Positions 22,943 through 31,006 are shown, counted from the stretch's first letter. The stretch is DNA of 38,302 bases from DATHGT01 sp035317605 (GCA_035317605.1 DATHGT010000166.1:1-38302); one strand, 5' to 3'. Translations and numbers: made by a program. The notes: generated by a model not told the origin, from the sequence alone.

Positions 22943-24556
22943 ATGACACGACTTCGCGTGCTGAGCCCGGTGGGGGAGGCCCTGCAGGAGAACGTGGCCG
23001 CGCCGGGGCTGCCGACGAGTCTCGCCGGCCGTACCGTCGGCTTCATCGACAACACCAAGCACAACTTCGACCGGCTGGCCGACGAGATCGGGGGCATCCT
23101 GCGCGAGCGCCACGGCGTCAAGGACGTGGTGCGCCGGCGCAAGGCCAACGCGTCCACGCCGGCGGCTCCCGAGATCCTGGTCGAGCTGGCGAAGACGTGC
23201 GACGTGGTCTTCGCCGGCTCCGGCGATTGAGGGTCCTGCACGTCGTGGAGTCTCCACGACGCCGTCGAAGTCGCCAAGGTCGGCACGCCCGCCGGTCTGA
23301 TCGGAACCACGGCCTTTCAGGGACTCGCGGTCAGTGAGCTGCAAGCACTCGGGATGACCGGGCTGCCGCTGCTGGTCGTCCAGCATCCGCTCGGCGGCGA
23401 GCAGCCCGAGTCCGTCGTCCGCCGCGCCCATCAAGCCGTCGAGCAATTGCTCGCCCTGCTCGGCACCGCGCCGGCCGAAGATGCGCCCGCGCACAGGATG
23501 GACACTCAGGCTGAACACGCGCTCACGCACGCGGCGGCCGTCTCACGTGAATCGAGATCGATCGAGGTCGACCCCGAAGACGTGCTCGCGGAGTTCGCGG
23601 CGCGTGAATGGTGCGACGGGTTACCAGTGGTCGCGCCGACCGAGGCGCGCGTGTCCGAGATGCTCGGTGGCAGGGACGGCGCGCGGTCACTGGGCGCGGT
23701 GCCGCCGCTGTGGCGCCAGGCCACGCTCGAGAAGCTCGCGGTCAACGCGGTCATGGCGGGCTGCGAGCCCGCGTACTTTCCGGTGGTTGTCGCCGCGGTC
23801 GAGGCGATGCTCGATCCCTCGTTCAACTGCTACGGCGTGCAGGCGACGACCCATCCGGTGGCGCCGCTCGTGATCGTCCACGGCCCGCGCGCACGGGCCA
23901 TCGGCGTGCACGGTGGCAGCGGCTGTCTCGGTCCGGGCTTCCGCGCCAACGCGACCATCGGCCGCGCGATCCGCTTGATCATGCTCAACGTCGGCGGCGC
24001 CTGGCCCGGCCGCCACGACATGGCCACGCAGGGGAGTCCGTCGAAGTTCTCGTACTGCCTCGCCGAGAACGTCGAGGCGTCGCCGTGGGGACCGTGGCGC
24101 GAGGACGATTCGGTCACGGTCTTCGGCGGCGAGCCCCCGCACAACGTCAACGACCACGTGTCCACCACGGCCTCGGGCATTCTCACGACCGTGGCGAAGA
24201 CCGCGGTCGCGCCGGGATCGAACGTGGGCTGGATTCTCTCTCAGAGCCAGCTCTTGGTCGTGCTCGGCCCCGAGCACGCCGCCACCATCGCCGGCGACGG
24301 CCTCAGCCGCGCCGACGTCCAGCGCTTCGTCTACGAGCACGCGCGCCTGCCGCTCTCCACGCTCAAGCTCGGCGGCATGTGGGGCATGCACGACTGGCCC
24401 GCCTGGATGCACGCGGTCCGCGACGGGCACGCGCTGATGCCCGCCGTCGCCTCCACCGACGACATCTTCGTGATCGTCGCCGGCGGCCACGGGAAGCACT
24501 CCGCGGTGATTCCGAACTGCGCGTTCAGCCGCGCGGTGACGATGACGATTGATTGA
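22943..24556 (+). CDS. UGSC-family selenoprotein with fused C-terminal domain (in-frame TGA = Sec96)
   Basis: One 537-residue frame runs through TGA at 23228-23230. The text around it is VVFAGSGD-U-GSCTSWSLHD, giving U96-G97-S98-C99, a thioredoxin-like U-x-x-C redox pair. This is the motif that names the UGSC (seleno)protein family. The N-terminal domain (about 1-175) has VGFIDNTKHNFDRLADEIG before the motif, and AGLIGTTAFQGLAVSELQALG then LPLLVVQHPLGG after it. A linker leads to a domain (about 200-537) I do not recognise: EFAAREWCDGLPVV, GVHGGSGCLGPGFRANATIGRA, AWPGRHDMATQG and GHGKHSAVIPNCAF, with several Cys and His. AGGGAGAG precedes ATG 22943. The frame is open for 441 codons after the TGA and there is no start codon for the first 41, so a stop or pseudogene is unlikely. 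The substrate is unknown. Confidence 0.87.
23228..23261 (+). promoter_or_regulatory. Sec codon and candidate bacterial SECIS hairpin
   Basis: The TGA (23228-23230) is followed by CGTCGTGGA (23241-23249), loop GTC (23250-23252) and TCCACGACG (23253-23261). This is a perfect nine-base-pair stem. The loop begins with G, 19 bases separate TGA and loop, and the loop is three bases. All three values fall within the accepted bacterial SECIS rules as I recall them (G among the first two loop bases, 16-37 base spacing, loop 3-14). Confidence 0.8.
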
Positions 24557-24557
24557 G

Positions 24558-24626
24558 ATGGGGGGCCCCTACGGCTCCCCCCATACCCCCCCGAGGCGTG
24601 TCACGCCCCGGCGGAGCCGGGGCGTG
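24558..24626 (+). repeat. bipartite double-hairpin repeat, copy 2
   Basis: Stem one is ATGGGGGG / CCCCCCAT (24558-24565 with 24577-24584). Stem two is CACGCCCCGGC / GCCGGGGCGTG (24602-24612 with 24616-24626, loop GGA). It begins one base after the selenoprotein stop. A decayed second copy of stem two (CACGCCCC / GGGGCGTG) lies at 24668-24692. Confidence 0.7.
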
Positions 24627-24706
24627 TGTCTGCTACTTCGGCTTGCCCAATCCCTGCCGATGGGTATCACGCCCCGGTTGGGCGGGGGCGTGTGTCTTAC
24701 TCGGGC

Positions 24707-25093
24707 TTACGCTCCATCCCGCTTGTATCGGCCGGCGGCGGTGATCTCGGCGACGGTGCCGTCGGGGGCGCGGAACTTCAGGGCGCCTTCGCCGGGCTCG
24801 GAGAGGATCGTGCCGCCGAGGGCGCGGATCTTCTCGGCGGCGGCTTCGCGGTCTTCGACTTCGATGCCCCAGTGGTGGATGCAGGGGCCGGGGCCCGCGA
24901 GCTGGGCTTCCTCGACCTGCTCGCTGTCGTAGACCATCAGGGCGAGATCGATGGTGCCGTCGGTCATGTGGCGCGAGACGTGGCCGCGCGCGTGGCCCGT
25001 GCGGACCTGGCGAAATCCGAACACCTCCTCGTAGAACTTCGTCGCCTGTTCGAGATCGTTGACCTTGAGGGCGATGTGGGCGATGCGCGACAT
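24707..25093 (-). CDS. VOC-family (glyoxalase-fold) protein
   Basis: This 128-residue single-domain VOC protein would bind a metal between paired beta-alpha-beta-beta-beta units, probably as a dimer. Visible landmarks are IAHIALKVNDLEQATKFYEEVFGF at the N-terminus, IHHWGIEVEDREAAAEKI in the middle and a closing LKFRAPDGTVAEIT. The His in HIALKV, the HH pair and the final Glu are candidate metal ligands. The length is normal for glyoxalase/bleomycin-resistance-type proteins, whose reactions range widely, so no substrate is offered. AAGGAGG stands five bases before ATG 25093; the longer frame would translate the repeat hairpin. It lies between two copies of the double-hairpin repeat. Confidence 0.85.
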   Translation of the reverse strand: MSRIAHIALKVNDLEQATKFYEEVFGFRQVRTGHARGHVSRHMTDGTIDLALMVYDSEQVEEAQLAGPGPCIHHWGIEVEDREAAAEKIRALGGTILSEPGEGALKFRAPDGTVAEITAAGRYKRDGA

Positions 25094-25112
25094 GACGACC
25101 TCCTTGATCAAG

Positions 25113-25181
25113 ATGGGGGGCCCCTTCGGCTCCCCCCATACCCCCCCGATGCGTCTCACGGCCCGGCAGTGCCGGGCCGTG
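25113..25181 (+). repeat. bipartite double-hairpin repeat, copy 3
   Basis: Stem one is ATGGGGGG / CCCCCCAT (25113-25120 with 25132-25139). Stem two is CACGGCCCGGC / GCCGGGCCGTG (25157-25167 with 25171-25181, loop AGT). Relative to copy 2, one C:G pair of stem two is swapped to G:C, preserving pairing. It lies 20 bp upstream of the divergent VOC gene. Confidence 0.7.
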
Positions 25182-25312
25182 CGCCTGCAGACTCCTCCTC
25201 GGGCTCTGCAGACTCCGCGGGCTCTGCAGCCCGGGCGTTCCGGCGTGTATCATCACGGCCTGTCGGAGCCTCGTCAAGCCGAGCGCTCACGCAATCAGGG
25301 AGGAGTCGAGCC

Positions 25313-26215
25313 ATGAAGATCGGATTCATCGGCACCGGGACGATGGGGCAACCGATGGTGCGGAACCTCATCGCCAAGGGTTTTGGCGTGATCGCGTACG
25401 ACGTCGTGCCGCCGGCGCTCGACGCGGCGGTCAAGCTCGGCGCCACCGCGTGCGGCTCGGCCGCCGAGGCGGCCAAGCAGTCGGATCTCGTGGTCACCAT
25501 GCTGCCGTCGTCGAGTCACGTCGAGGCGGCGTATCTCGGAGCGGGCGGTGTGCTCGGGGGCGTGGACAAGGGACGGCTCTGCGTGGACATGTCGACGATC
25601 GAGCCCGCGGTGTCCCAGCGCGTGGCCGCCCGCCTCAAGGAGCGCGGGGTGCGCTTCATGGACGCGCCGGTGTCCGGCGGGGTCGGCGGCGCCGAGAAGG
25701 CCACGCTGGCGATCATGGTCGGGGGCGACGCGGCCGATCTCGAAGAGGCGCGGCCGGCGCTGGCCGCGATGGGCGCCAACATCATTCACGTCGGACCGGT
25801 GGGCGCCGGCGAAGTCGCCAAGCTCTGCAACAACCTCATTGCGGGTGTCGCAATGGTCGCTGTCAGTGAGGCGTTCAGGATCGCCGAGGGCTTCGGCGTG
25901 GACCCGAAGATCCTGACCAGCGTGATCGCGAAGTCGTCTGGCAACACGTGGGCGATGGAGGTCGCCCATCCGGTGCCGGGGATGGTGCCGACCGCGGCGT
26001 CGAGCCGTGACTACGAGAACGGGTTCATGACCGACCTGATGGCGAAGGACCTCGGGCTCGCCGTCAACGCCGCGCGCGAGCTGCGCGTGCCCGTCACCGT
26101 CGCTCCGGCCGCGCAGCAGCTCCTGCGCCTGGCGTCGTCGCACGGCTACGGCCGCAAGGACTTCTCGTCGGTGTACCAGTTCCTCAAGCCGTCGAGCGAC
26201 AAGGCGCCGGTGTAG
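25313..26215 (+). CDS. 3-hydroxyisobutyrate dehydrogenase-family protein
   Basis: This 300-residue beta-hydroxyacid dehydrogenase has coenzyme loop IGFIGTGTMGQPMVRNL at the N-terminus and substrate-binding DAPVSGGVGGAEKATLAIMVGG. The catalytic Lys is in GAGEVAKLCNNLIAG, and KDLGLAVNAA is in the C-terminal helical domain. The NMVRNLIA-type N-terminus and the KLCNN form are those of 3-hydroxyisobutyrate dehydrogenases (valine catabolism, NAD-dependent oxidation to methylmalonate semialdehyde). A GGGAGGAG lies about nine bases before ATG 25313. It lies just upstream of the aldehyde oxidoreductase operon, which could oxidise a semialdehyde product; this link is inference. Confidence 0.85.
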   Translation: MKIGFIGTGTMGQPMVRNLIAKGFGVIAYDVVPPALDAAVKLGATACGSAAEAAKQSDLVVTMLPSSSHVEAAYLGAGGVLGGVDKGRLCVDMSTIEPAVSQRVAARLKERGVRFMDAPVSGGVGGAEKATLAIMVGGDAADLEEARPALAAMGANIIHVGPVGAGEVAKLCNNLIAGVAMVAVSEAFRIAEGFGVDPKILTSVIAKSSGNTWAMEVAHPVPGMVPTAASSRDYENGFMTDLMAKDLGLAVNAARELRVPVTVAPAAQQLLRLASSHGYGRKDFSSVYQFLKPSSDKAPV

Positions 26216-26241
26216 GAGCACCATGTCGGTAGAATCGCCGG

Positions 26242-26250
26242 TGCTATACT
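26242..26250 (+). promoter_or_regulatory. extended -10 promoter of the AOR operon
   Basis: TGC-TATACT forms an extended -10 element 30 bp before the ferredoxin start; no good -35 is visible. GGAGGG follows near 26262. Confidence 0.45.
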
Positions 26251-26280
26251 CGCGGCCGGACGGAGGGTGAGAAATCTCGC

Positions 26281-26754
26281 ATGAGCAAAATACTGAAGAT
26301 CATCCCCGAGCGGTGCACCGGGTGTCTGCGGTGCGAGCTGGCGTGCTCCTACATGCAGACCGGCGAGTATCAGCCGGCGAAGTCGGTCATTCGCGTCTCG
26401 CCGTTCGAGGGCCACACCTCGTACGCGCCGTACACGTGCACGCAGTGCGCGGAAGGCTGGTGCATGACGGCGTGCCCCGTGGGCGCGATCACCATCAACG
26501 GCGCCGGGGCCAAGGACGTGATCGACGATCTCTGCGTGGGCTGCAAGCTCTGCACGATCGCCTGCCCGTACGGGACGATGTTCTACGATCCGGACACGCG
26601 CAAGGCCTTCAAGTGCAACCTCTGCGGCGGCGCGCCGGCCTGCGCGGACGCGTGCCCGACCGCGGCCATCCTCTACGAAGACGTGCCCACCGAGGACTGG
26701 CTCGCCGCGTTCGCCGGTGAGCGCTTCGAGCGCGTGCTGGCGGGGGAACGTTAA
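26281..26754 (+). CDS. four-cluster polyferredoxin subunit of the AOR complex (AorA-like)
   Basis: This 157-residue iron-sulfur protein has 16 cysteines in four groups for four [4Fe-4S] clusters: 12/15/18/22, 53/56/61/65, 85/88/91/95 and 112/115/121/125. It is of the HycB/DmsB electron-transfer type and has no signal peptide, so it is cytoplasmic. It is followed at once (stop then ATG) by an FAD oxidoreductase and then the AOR catalytic gene. The same three components make the NAD-linked AOR complexes described in Aromatoleum. It should wire electrons between the AOR active-site cluster and FAD. Confidence 0.88.
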   Translation: MSKILKIIPERCTGCLRCELACSYMQTGEYQPAKSVIRVSPFEGHTSYAPYTCTQCAEGWCMTACPVGAITINGAGAKDVIDDLCVGCKLCTIACPYGTMFYDPDTRKAFKCNLCGGAPACADACPTAAILYEDVPTEDWLAAFAGERFERVLAGER

Positions 26755-28080
26755 ATGGCGACGCGACATCTCATCATCGGCGGCGGCACCGCGGGCATGA
26801 ACGCGATGCGCGCGATCCGCGAAGAAGAGGGCGAGCGCTCGGAGATCACGCTGGTCAGCGCCGAGAAGCCGTACTCGCGCATGGTGCTGCCGTACTACCT
26901 CGACCGCTCGATCGCCGAATCCCACGTCTTCACCGCGACGGCGGCCGTGCTGGGCCAGTGGGGCGTGAAGACGCACGTTGGGCGGCGGGCCGCTCACCTC
27001 GATGTCAAGGCGAACGTCTGCACGCTCGACGACGGGACCAAGGTCGAGTACGACGACTGCTTGATCGCGACCGGCTCGTCGCCGGTGCGCGCGCCCGTGC
27101 CCGGGGCCGACGGCGCGAACGTCCACTCGTTCTGGACCCTCGATCAGTGCCGCAACCTCATCGCCCAGACGAAGGCCGGCAGCCACGTGGTGATGGTGGG
27201 CGCCGGCTTCATCTCGTTCACGATCCTGAACTCGATCCTGGCCCTCGGCGCCAAGCTCACGATCGTGGAGATCGCGCCGCGCATCCTGCCGCGCATGATC
27301 GACTCCGTCGGCGCCGGGCTGACCGAGAAATGGCTCAAGCGGCACGGCGTGGACGTCCGCGCCGGCGCCAACCTCACCAAGATCGAGGACGCCAAAGGAC
27401 GCAAGCGCCTGGGCTTCAAGACCGGGTCTGACCTCCAGGCCGACGTCGTGATCATGGCGACCGGCATCAGGACGAACCTCGACTGGTTGAAGGACTCGGG
27501 CATCACGATCAACCGCGGCGTGGTGGTCGACAGCCACCTGCGCAGCAACGTCCCCAACGTCTACGCCGCGGGAGACATCGCCGAGGGCCTGGATCGCATT
27601 TCCGGCCACTCCGACATCCACGCGATCGAGCCGACCGCTCAGGAGCACGGCCGGGTGGCCGGCGCCAACATGGCGGGCAAGGACGTCAGCTATCACGGCA
27701 GCGTGCTGATGAACATCGTCGAGGTCTGCCACCTCGACATCGCCTCGTTCGGAGCGTGGGACGATGCCAAGGCCGAAGCCATTTCCGGCCTCAAGCCCGA
27801 CCGCCCCGCCTATCGCAAGCTGCTCTTCACGGGCAACCGGCTCACCGGGGCGATCATCCTCGGCCCGTCGAAGGACATCTGGACGACCAACGACGTCGGC
27901 ATGCTCAAGGGCCTGGTCCAGAGCGGAGTGTCGCTGGCCCGCTTCAAGGATCACCTGCGGCGGAATCCCTTCGACGTCAAGCCCGTGTTCATCGCGTCGA
28001 ACACCACCAGCGTGCTGCTCCCCGAAACCGTGCTGGGGCGCCCGTCGAAGGCGCCGGCCGGCACCCCGGTGGCCGTATGA
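26755..28080 (+). CDS. FAD/NAD(P)-dependent oxidoreductase subunit (AorC-like)
   Basis: This 441-residue pyridine nucleotide-disulfide oxidoreductase-family flavoprotein is of the ferredoxin/nitrite reductase type without redox Cys. The first dinucleotide fold is HLIIGGGTAGMNAMRAI (FAD). The second is HVVMVGAGFISFTILNSILALG (NAD). ADVVIMATGIRTN and VYAAGDIAEG are the later FAD contacts. YSRMVLPYYL at residues 39-48 is typical. A C-terminal dimer-type domain follows (KLLFTGNRLTGAIILG). ATG directly follows the ferredoxin stop, and its own TGA overlaps the AOR start (ATGA). It probably joins NADH with the polyferredoxin. Confidence 0.87.
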   Translation: MATRHLIIGGGTAGMNAMRAIREEEGERSEITLVSAEKPYSRMVLPYYLDRSIAESHVFTATAAVLGQWGVKTHVGRRAAHLDVKANVCTLDDGTKVEYDDCLIATGSSPVRAPVPGADGANVHSFWTLDQCRNLIAQTKAGSHVVMVGAGFISFTILNSILALGAKLTIVEIAPRILPRMIDSVGAGLTEKWLKRHGVDVRAGANLTKIEDAKGRKRLGFKTGSDLQADVVIMATGIRTNLDWLKDSGITINRGVVVDSHLRSNVPNVYAAGDIAEGLDRISGHSDIHAIEPTAQEHGRVAGANMAGKDVSYHGSVLMNIVEVCHLDIASFGAWDDAKAEAISGLKPDRPAYRKLLFTGNRLTGAIILGPSKDIWTTNDVGMLKGLVQSGVSLARFKDHLRRNPFDVKPVFIASNTTSVLLPETVLGRPSKAPAGTPVAV

Positions 28081-30005
28081 CTCCGACAACCGTCGCCGCT
28101 CGCACACCGAAGACCACGACGACCGCGCGCCCCTCCGCCTACGCGGGCCAGCTCCTGCGCGTCGACCTCACGAAGAAGAAGTGCTGGGGCGAGCCGTGGA
28201 GCCCCGACGACATGCGCGAGCAGCTCGGCGGGGTCGGTCTCGGCGCGATGATCCTCTATCGCGAGACCGCGACGAAGGGCGGCAAGGGCAACGTGTCGTG
28301 GGATCACCCGGACAACCGGCTGGTCCTCGCCACCGGCCCGCTGGCCGGCCTGCCCGTGTGGGGCACCGGCGCGCTGACCGTGATCACGATCGGCGCCGGC
28401 ACCAACGGCCCGACGTCCACGCAGGCCAACGGCTTCTTCGGGACGAACCTCAAGTACTGCGGCTACGACGCGATCGTCATCCAGGGTCAGTCGAAGGACT
28501 GGGTCTATCTCTACATCAACGACGACGTGCTCGAGCTGCGCGACGCCAAGCCGCTGCTGGGCCAGGACACCTGGGAGACGCAGGACTCGCTCAACCGCGA
28601 GCTGGGCCTGTCCGGCCACCAGCTCTCGGTGTACTCGATCGGACCCGCCGGCGAGAACCTCGTGAAGTTCGCGGCCATCCAGGGCGACTACGGTCACGTC
28701 GCGTCCAAGAACGGCGTGGGCGCGGTGATGGGCAAGAAGAAGCTGAAGGCGGTGGCCATCGTCAAGGGCACGAAGTCCCTCCGCGCCGCCGACTACCGCG
28801 CCGTCGTGCAGGCCGCCGACGACATCGCCCACGAGCTGAAGACCGATCCGTCGTCGAAGTCGCTCTACGAGTACGGCACGCTGCCCGGCGTGGTGAACCT
28901 GGGCCGGCTCGGCGCGCTGCCGATCAAGAACTACACGACCAACGTCACCGACGTGGACATGTCGCAGTGGGAAGCGCCCAAGCTCCGCGAGGGCTTCGAC
29001 CATCGCGGCCACCAGTGCAACGCGTGCGGCATGCACCACTGCCACATGCAGGTCATTCGCAGCGGCGATTTCAAGGGCCAGGTCGTCGACGAGCCCGAGT
29101 ACGAGGGATGGTCGGGCGCGGGGTGGGCGATCGGCGCCACCGATCAGCAGGGGATCTCCTGGCTCAACACCCAGCTCGATCGCGCGTGTCTCGACGTCAA
29201 CGAGTTCGGCTGGATGTGCGGCTGGGTGATGGAGTGCCAGGAGCGCGGGCTCATCACCAAGGAGCAGCTCGGCTTCGAGCTGAAGTGGGGCGACATCAAG
29301 GGCGCCGATCGGTTGATCCAGCTGATCAGCCGGCGCCAGGGCTTCGGCAACATCCTCGGCGAGGGCGTCAAGCGCGCCGCCGAGAAGCTCGGCGGCCAGG
29401 CCAAGGACGCGGCCATCTACACCGAGATCGGCGCCGCGCCGCGTGGCCACGATCACCGGGCTCGCTGGGACGAGATGCTCGACACGTGCACGGGCTCGAC
29501 CGGCACCCTCGAGAGCGGCGTTCCGGTGCAGCTGGCCGAGCTGGGGCTGCCGACGCGGATCAATCCGTTCAACGGTGAGGAGGTCACACGCCAGGTCGTC
29601 GGCCTCCGCGGGCGACGTCATTTCGAGGACTCGCTCGGGATCTGCATCTTCACCGGCCGCACACGGATCGAGAATCTCTGCCGCGCGCTGGGCGCAGCCA
29701 CGGGCTGGTACTACACCTTCGACGAGGCCATGCGCTTCGGCCGCCGCACCGCGGCGATCCTGCGAGCCGTGCGGTTGCGCTGCGGGATCGGGCCCGACGT
29801 CGAGAAGCCGTCGACGCGCTATGGCTCGACGCCCCACGACGGCCCGGCCAAGGGCCAGGCGATCAGCGCCCAGTGGGACAAGATGATCGAGCTCTGGTAC
29901 TCGGGGGTCGGCTACGACCGCAAGACCGGCAAGCCCCTGCCGCAGACGCTGAAGGACCTCGGCCTCGACTGGCTCGCCAAGGATCTCTGGGGCGGCAAAG
30001 CCTGA
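28077..30005 (+). CDS. aldehyde:ferredoxin oxidoreductase, catalytic subunit (AorB-like, tungsten/molybdopterin)
   Basis: This 642-residue AOR-family enzyme interconverts aldehydes and carboxylic acids at a tungsten bis-pterin centre. The N-terminal domain has LLRVDLTKKKCWGEPW, GGVGLGAMILY, LVLATGPLAGLPV and FFGTNLKYCGYDAIVIQG. The cluster cysteines are C314, C317 and C322 (CNACGMHHC; the last gap is four residues, not the three of Pyrococcus AOR) plus C523 in DSLGICIFTGR. EIGAAPRGHDHRARWDEM is the pterin/substrate region. An N-terminal Pro/Thr/Arg extension of about 20 residues may be non-native. ATG 28077 overlaps the FAD gene stop. With the two upstream genes it should form an NAD-coupled AOR complex. 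Confidence 0.92.
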   Translation: MTPTTVAARTPKTTTTARPSAYAGQLLRVDLTKKKCWGEPWSPDDMREQLGGVGLGAMILYRETATKGGKGNVSWDHPDNRLVLATGPLAGLPVWGTGALTVITIGAGTNGPTSTQANGFFGTNLKYCGYDAIVIQGQSKDWVYLYINDDVLELRDAKPLLGQDTWETQDSLNRELGLSGHQLSVYSIGPAGENLVKFAAIQGDYGHVASKNGVGAVMGKKKLKAVAIVKGTKSLRAADYRAVVQAADDIAHELKTDPSSKSLYEYGTLPGVVNLGRLGALPIKNYTTNVTDVDMSQWEAPKLREGFDHRGHQCNACGMHHCHMQVIRSGDFKGQVVDEPEYEGWSGAGWAIGATDQQGISWLNTQLDRACLDVNEFGWMCGWVMECQERGLITKEQLGFELKWGDIKGADRLIQLISRRQGFGNILGEGVKRAAEKLGGQAKDAAIYTEIGAAPRGHDHRARWDEMLDTCTGSTGTLESGVPVQLAELGLPTRINPFNGEEVTRQVVGLRGRRHFEDSLGICIFTGRTRIENLCRALGAATGWYYTFDEAMRFGRRTAAILRAVRLRCGIGPDVEKPSTRYGSTPHDGPAKGQAISAQWDKMIELWYSGVGYDRKTGKPLPQTLKDLGLDWLAKDLWGGKA

Positions 30006-30036
30006 CGCAAAAATCGCCCTTGTTGCGCGATCGCCC

Positions 30037-30064
30037 TTGACCGAAGTCGCATCCGCATGATACT
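30037..30064 (+). promoter_or_regulatory. candidate sigma70 promoter of the GarR-like gene
   Basis: TTGACC (30037-30042), a 16-bp spacer and GATACT (30059-30064). The -10 runs into a perfect palindrome, placing an operator at the transcription start. Confidence 0.45.
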
Positions 30065-30089
30065 TAACGGCGGCGCGGCCGCCGTTAAG
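30063..30089. promoter_or_regulatory. 27-bp perfect palindrome, candidate operator
   Basis: CTTAACGGCGGC and GCCGCCGTTAAG form a 12-bp perfect inverted repeat around GCG. It overlaps the predicted -10 and start of transcription of the next gene and has no T-run after it, so an operator fits better than a terminator of the AOR operon. Confidence 0.5.
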
Positions 30090-30121
30090 ACGCCTATCCA
30101 CCCGCCGCGCCCGGGGGACGC

Positions 30122-31006
30122 ATGGCGCATGTCATCGGCTTCATCGGCCTCGGCATTATGGGCCGTCCCATGGCCCGAAACCTCCTCAAGGCCGGCCATT
30201 CGCTGATCGTCCACAGCCGGAGCCGTGGTCCCGTGGACGAGCTGGTGGCGGCCGGGGCCAAGGCCGGCACCTCTCCGAAAGACGTCGCGAGTCGTTCGGA
30301 CGTGCTCATCACGATGTTGCCGAATTCCCCCGACGTCGAACTGGTCGCTCTCGGCAAGGACGGCATCATCGAGGGCGCTCGTCCAGGGCTGATTTACATC
30401 GATATGTCGACCATTTCGCCACTGGTCAGTCAGAAGGCGGCTCAGGCCCTCGAGGCCAAGGGCGTCCGCATGCTGGACGCGCCGGTGTCGGGTGGTGAGA
30501 AGGGCGCGATCGACGGCGCGCTCTCGATCATGGTGGGCGGCGATCAGGCCGTGTTCGACCAGGTGCTGCCGATCCTCCAGGCCATGGGCAAGACCATCAC
30601 CCGTCTGGGTCCGCTCGGCTTCGGCGGCTTCACCAAGCTCGCCAACCAGATCATCGTGGCCGTCAACCTGACCGCGCTCGGCGAAGCGCTCACGCTGGCC
30701 AAGAAGGCCGGGCTCGATCGCGAGCTGACCCTCAAGGCCCTGGCCGGTGGGCTGGCCGGGTCGAAGTGTCTGGAGCAGAAGACACCGAACTACGTCGCGG
30801 GAAGCTACAAGCCCGGGTTCAAGATCGACCTGCACTTCAAGGACCTCGGGCTCATCATGGAATCCGCGCGAGCGCTCGGGGTGCCGCTGCCGGCCACGGC
30901 GGTGGTCCAGGAGCTGTTCAGCGCGCTACGCGTCAAGGGCCGCGGCGAGCTCGACCACTCCGCGGTCATCACGCTTCTGGAAGACCTCGCGGGCCTTCCC
31001 GCGTGA
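30122..31006 (+). CDS. 2-hydroxy-3-oxopropionate reductase (GarR/GlxR-like)
   Basis: This 294-residue beta-hydroxyacid dehydrogenase has coenzyme loop IGFIGLGIMGRPMARNLL, DMSTISPLVSQ, substrate loop DAPVSGGEKGAIDGALSIMVGG, catalytic Lys in GGFTKLANQIIVA and a C-terminal KIDLHFKDLGLI helix. KLANQ together with GLGIMGRPMA and FKIDLHFKDL is the pattern of tartronate semialdehyde reductases rather than 3-hydroxyisobutyrate dehydrogenases. It is separated from the AOR operon by its own promoter and palindrome. The stop overlaps the GTG of the GNAT gene. It may reduce a semialdehyde formed in glyoxylate or sugar-acid metabolism. Confidence 0.8.
   Translation: MAHVIGFIGLGIMGRPMARNLLKAGHSLIVHSRSRGPVDELVAAGAKAGTSPKDVASRSDVLITMLPNSPDVELVALGKDGIIEGARPGLIYIDMSTISPLVSQKAAQALEAKGVRMLDAPVSGGEKGAIDGALSIMVGGDQAVFDQVLPILQAMGKTITRLGPLGFGGFTKLANQIIVAVNLTALGEALTLAKKAGLDRELTLKALAGGLAGSKCLEQKTPNYVAGSYKPGFKIDLHFKDLGLIMESARALGVPLPATAVVQELFSALRVKGRGELDHSAVITLLEDLAGLPA

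Noticed and set aside
23354..24556. Separate gene starting at ATG 23354
   Set aside because: It is the same frame as the upstream part through TGA, no ribosome site precedes it, and the 41 codons before it continue the UGSC domain.
24558..25181. CRISPR array
   Set aside because: There are only two adjacent copies with a gene between them, no regular spacers and no cas gene.
26146..30101. Long minus-strand frames over the AOR operon
   Set aside because: They are codon-bias shadows of the FAD and AOR genes.
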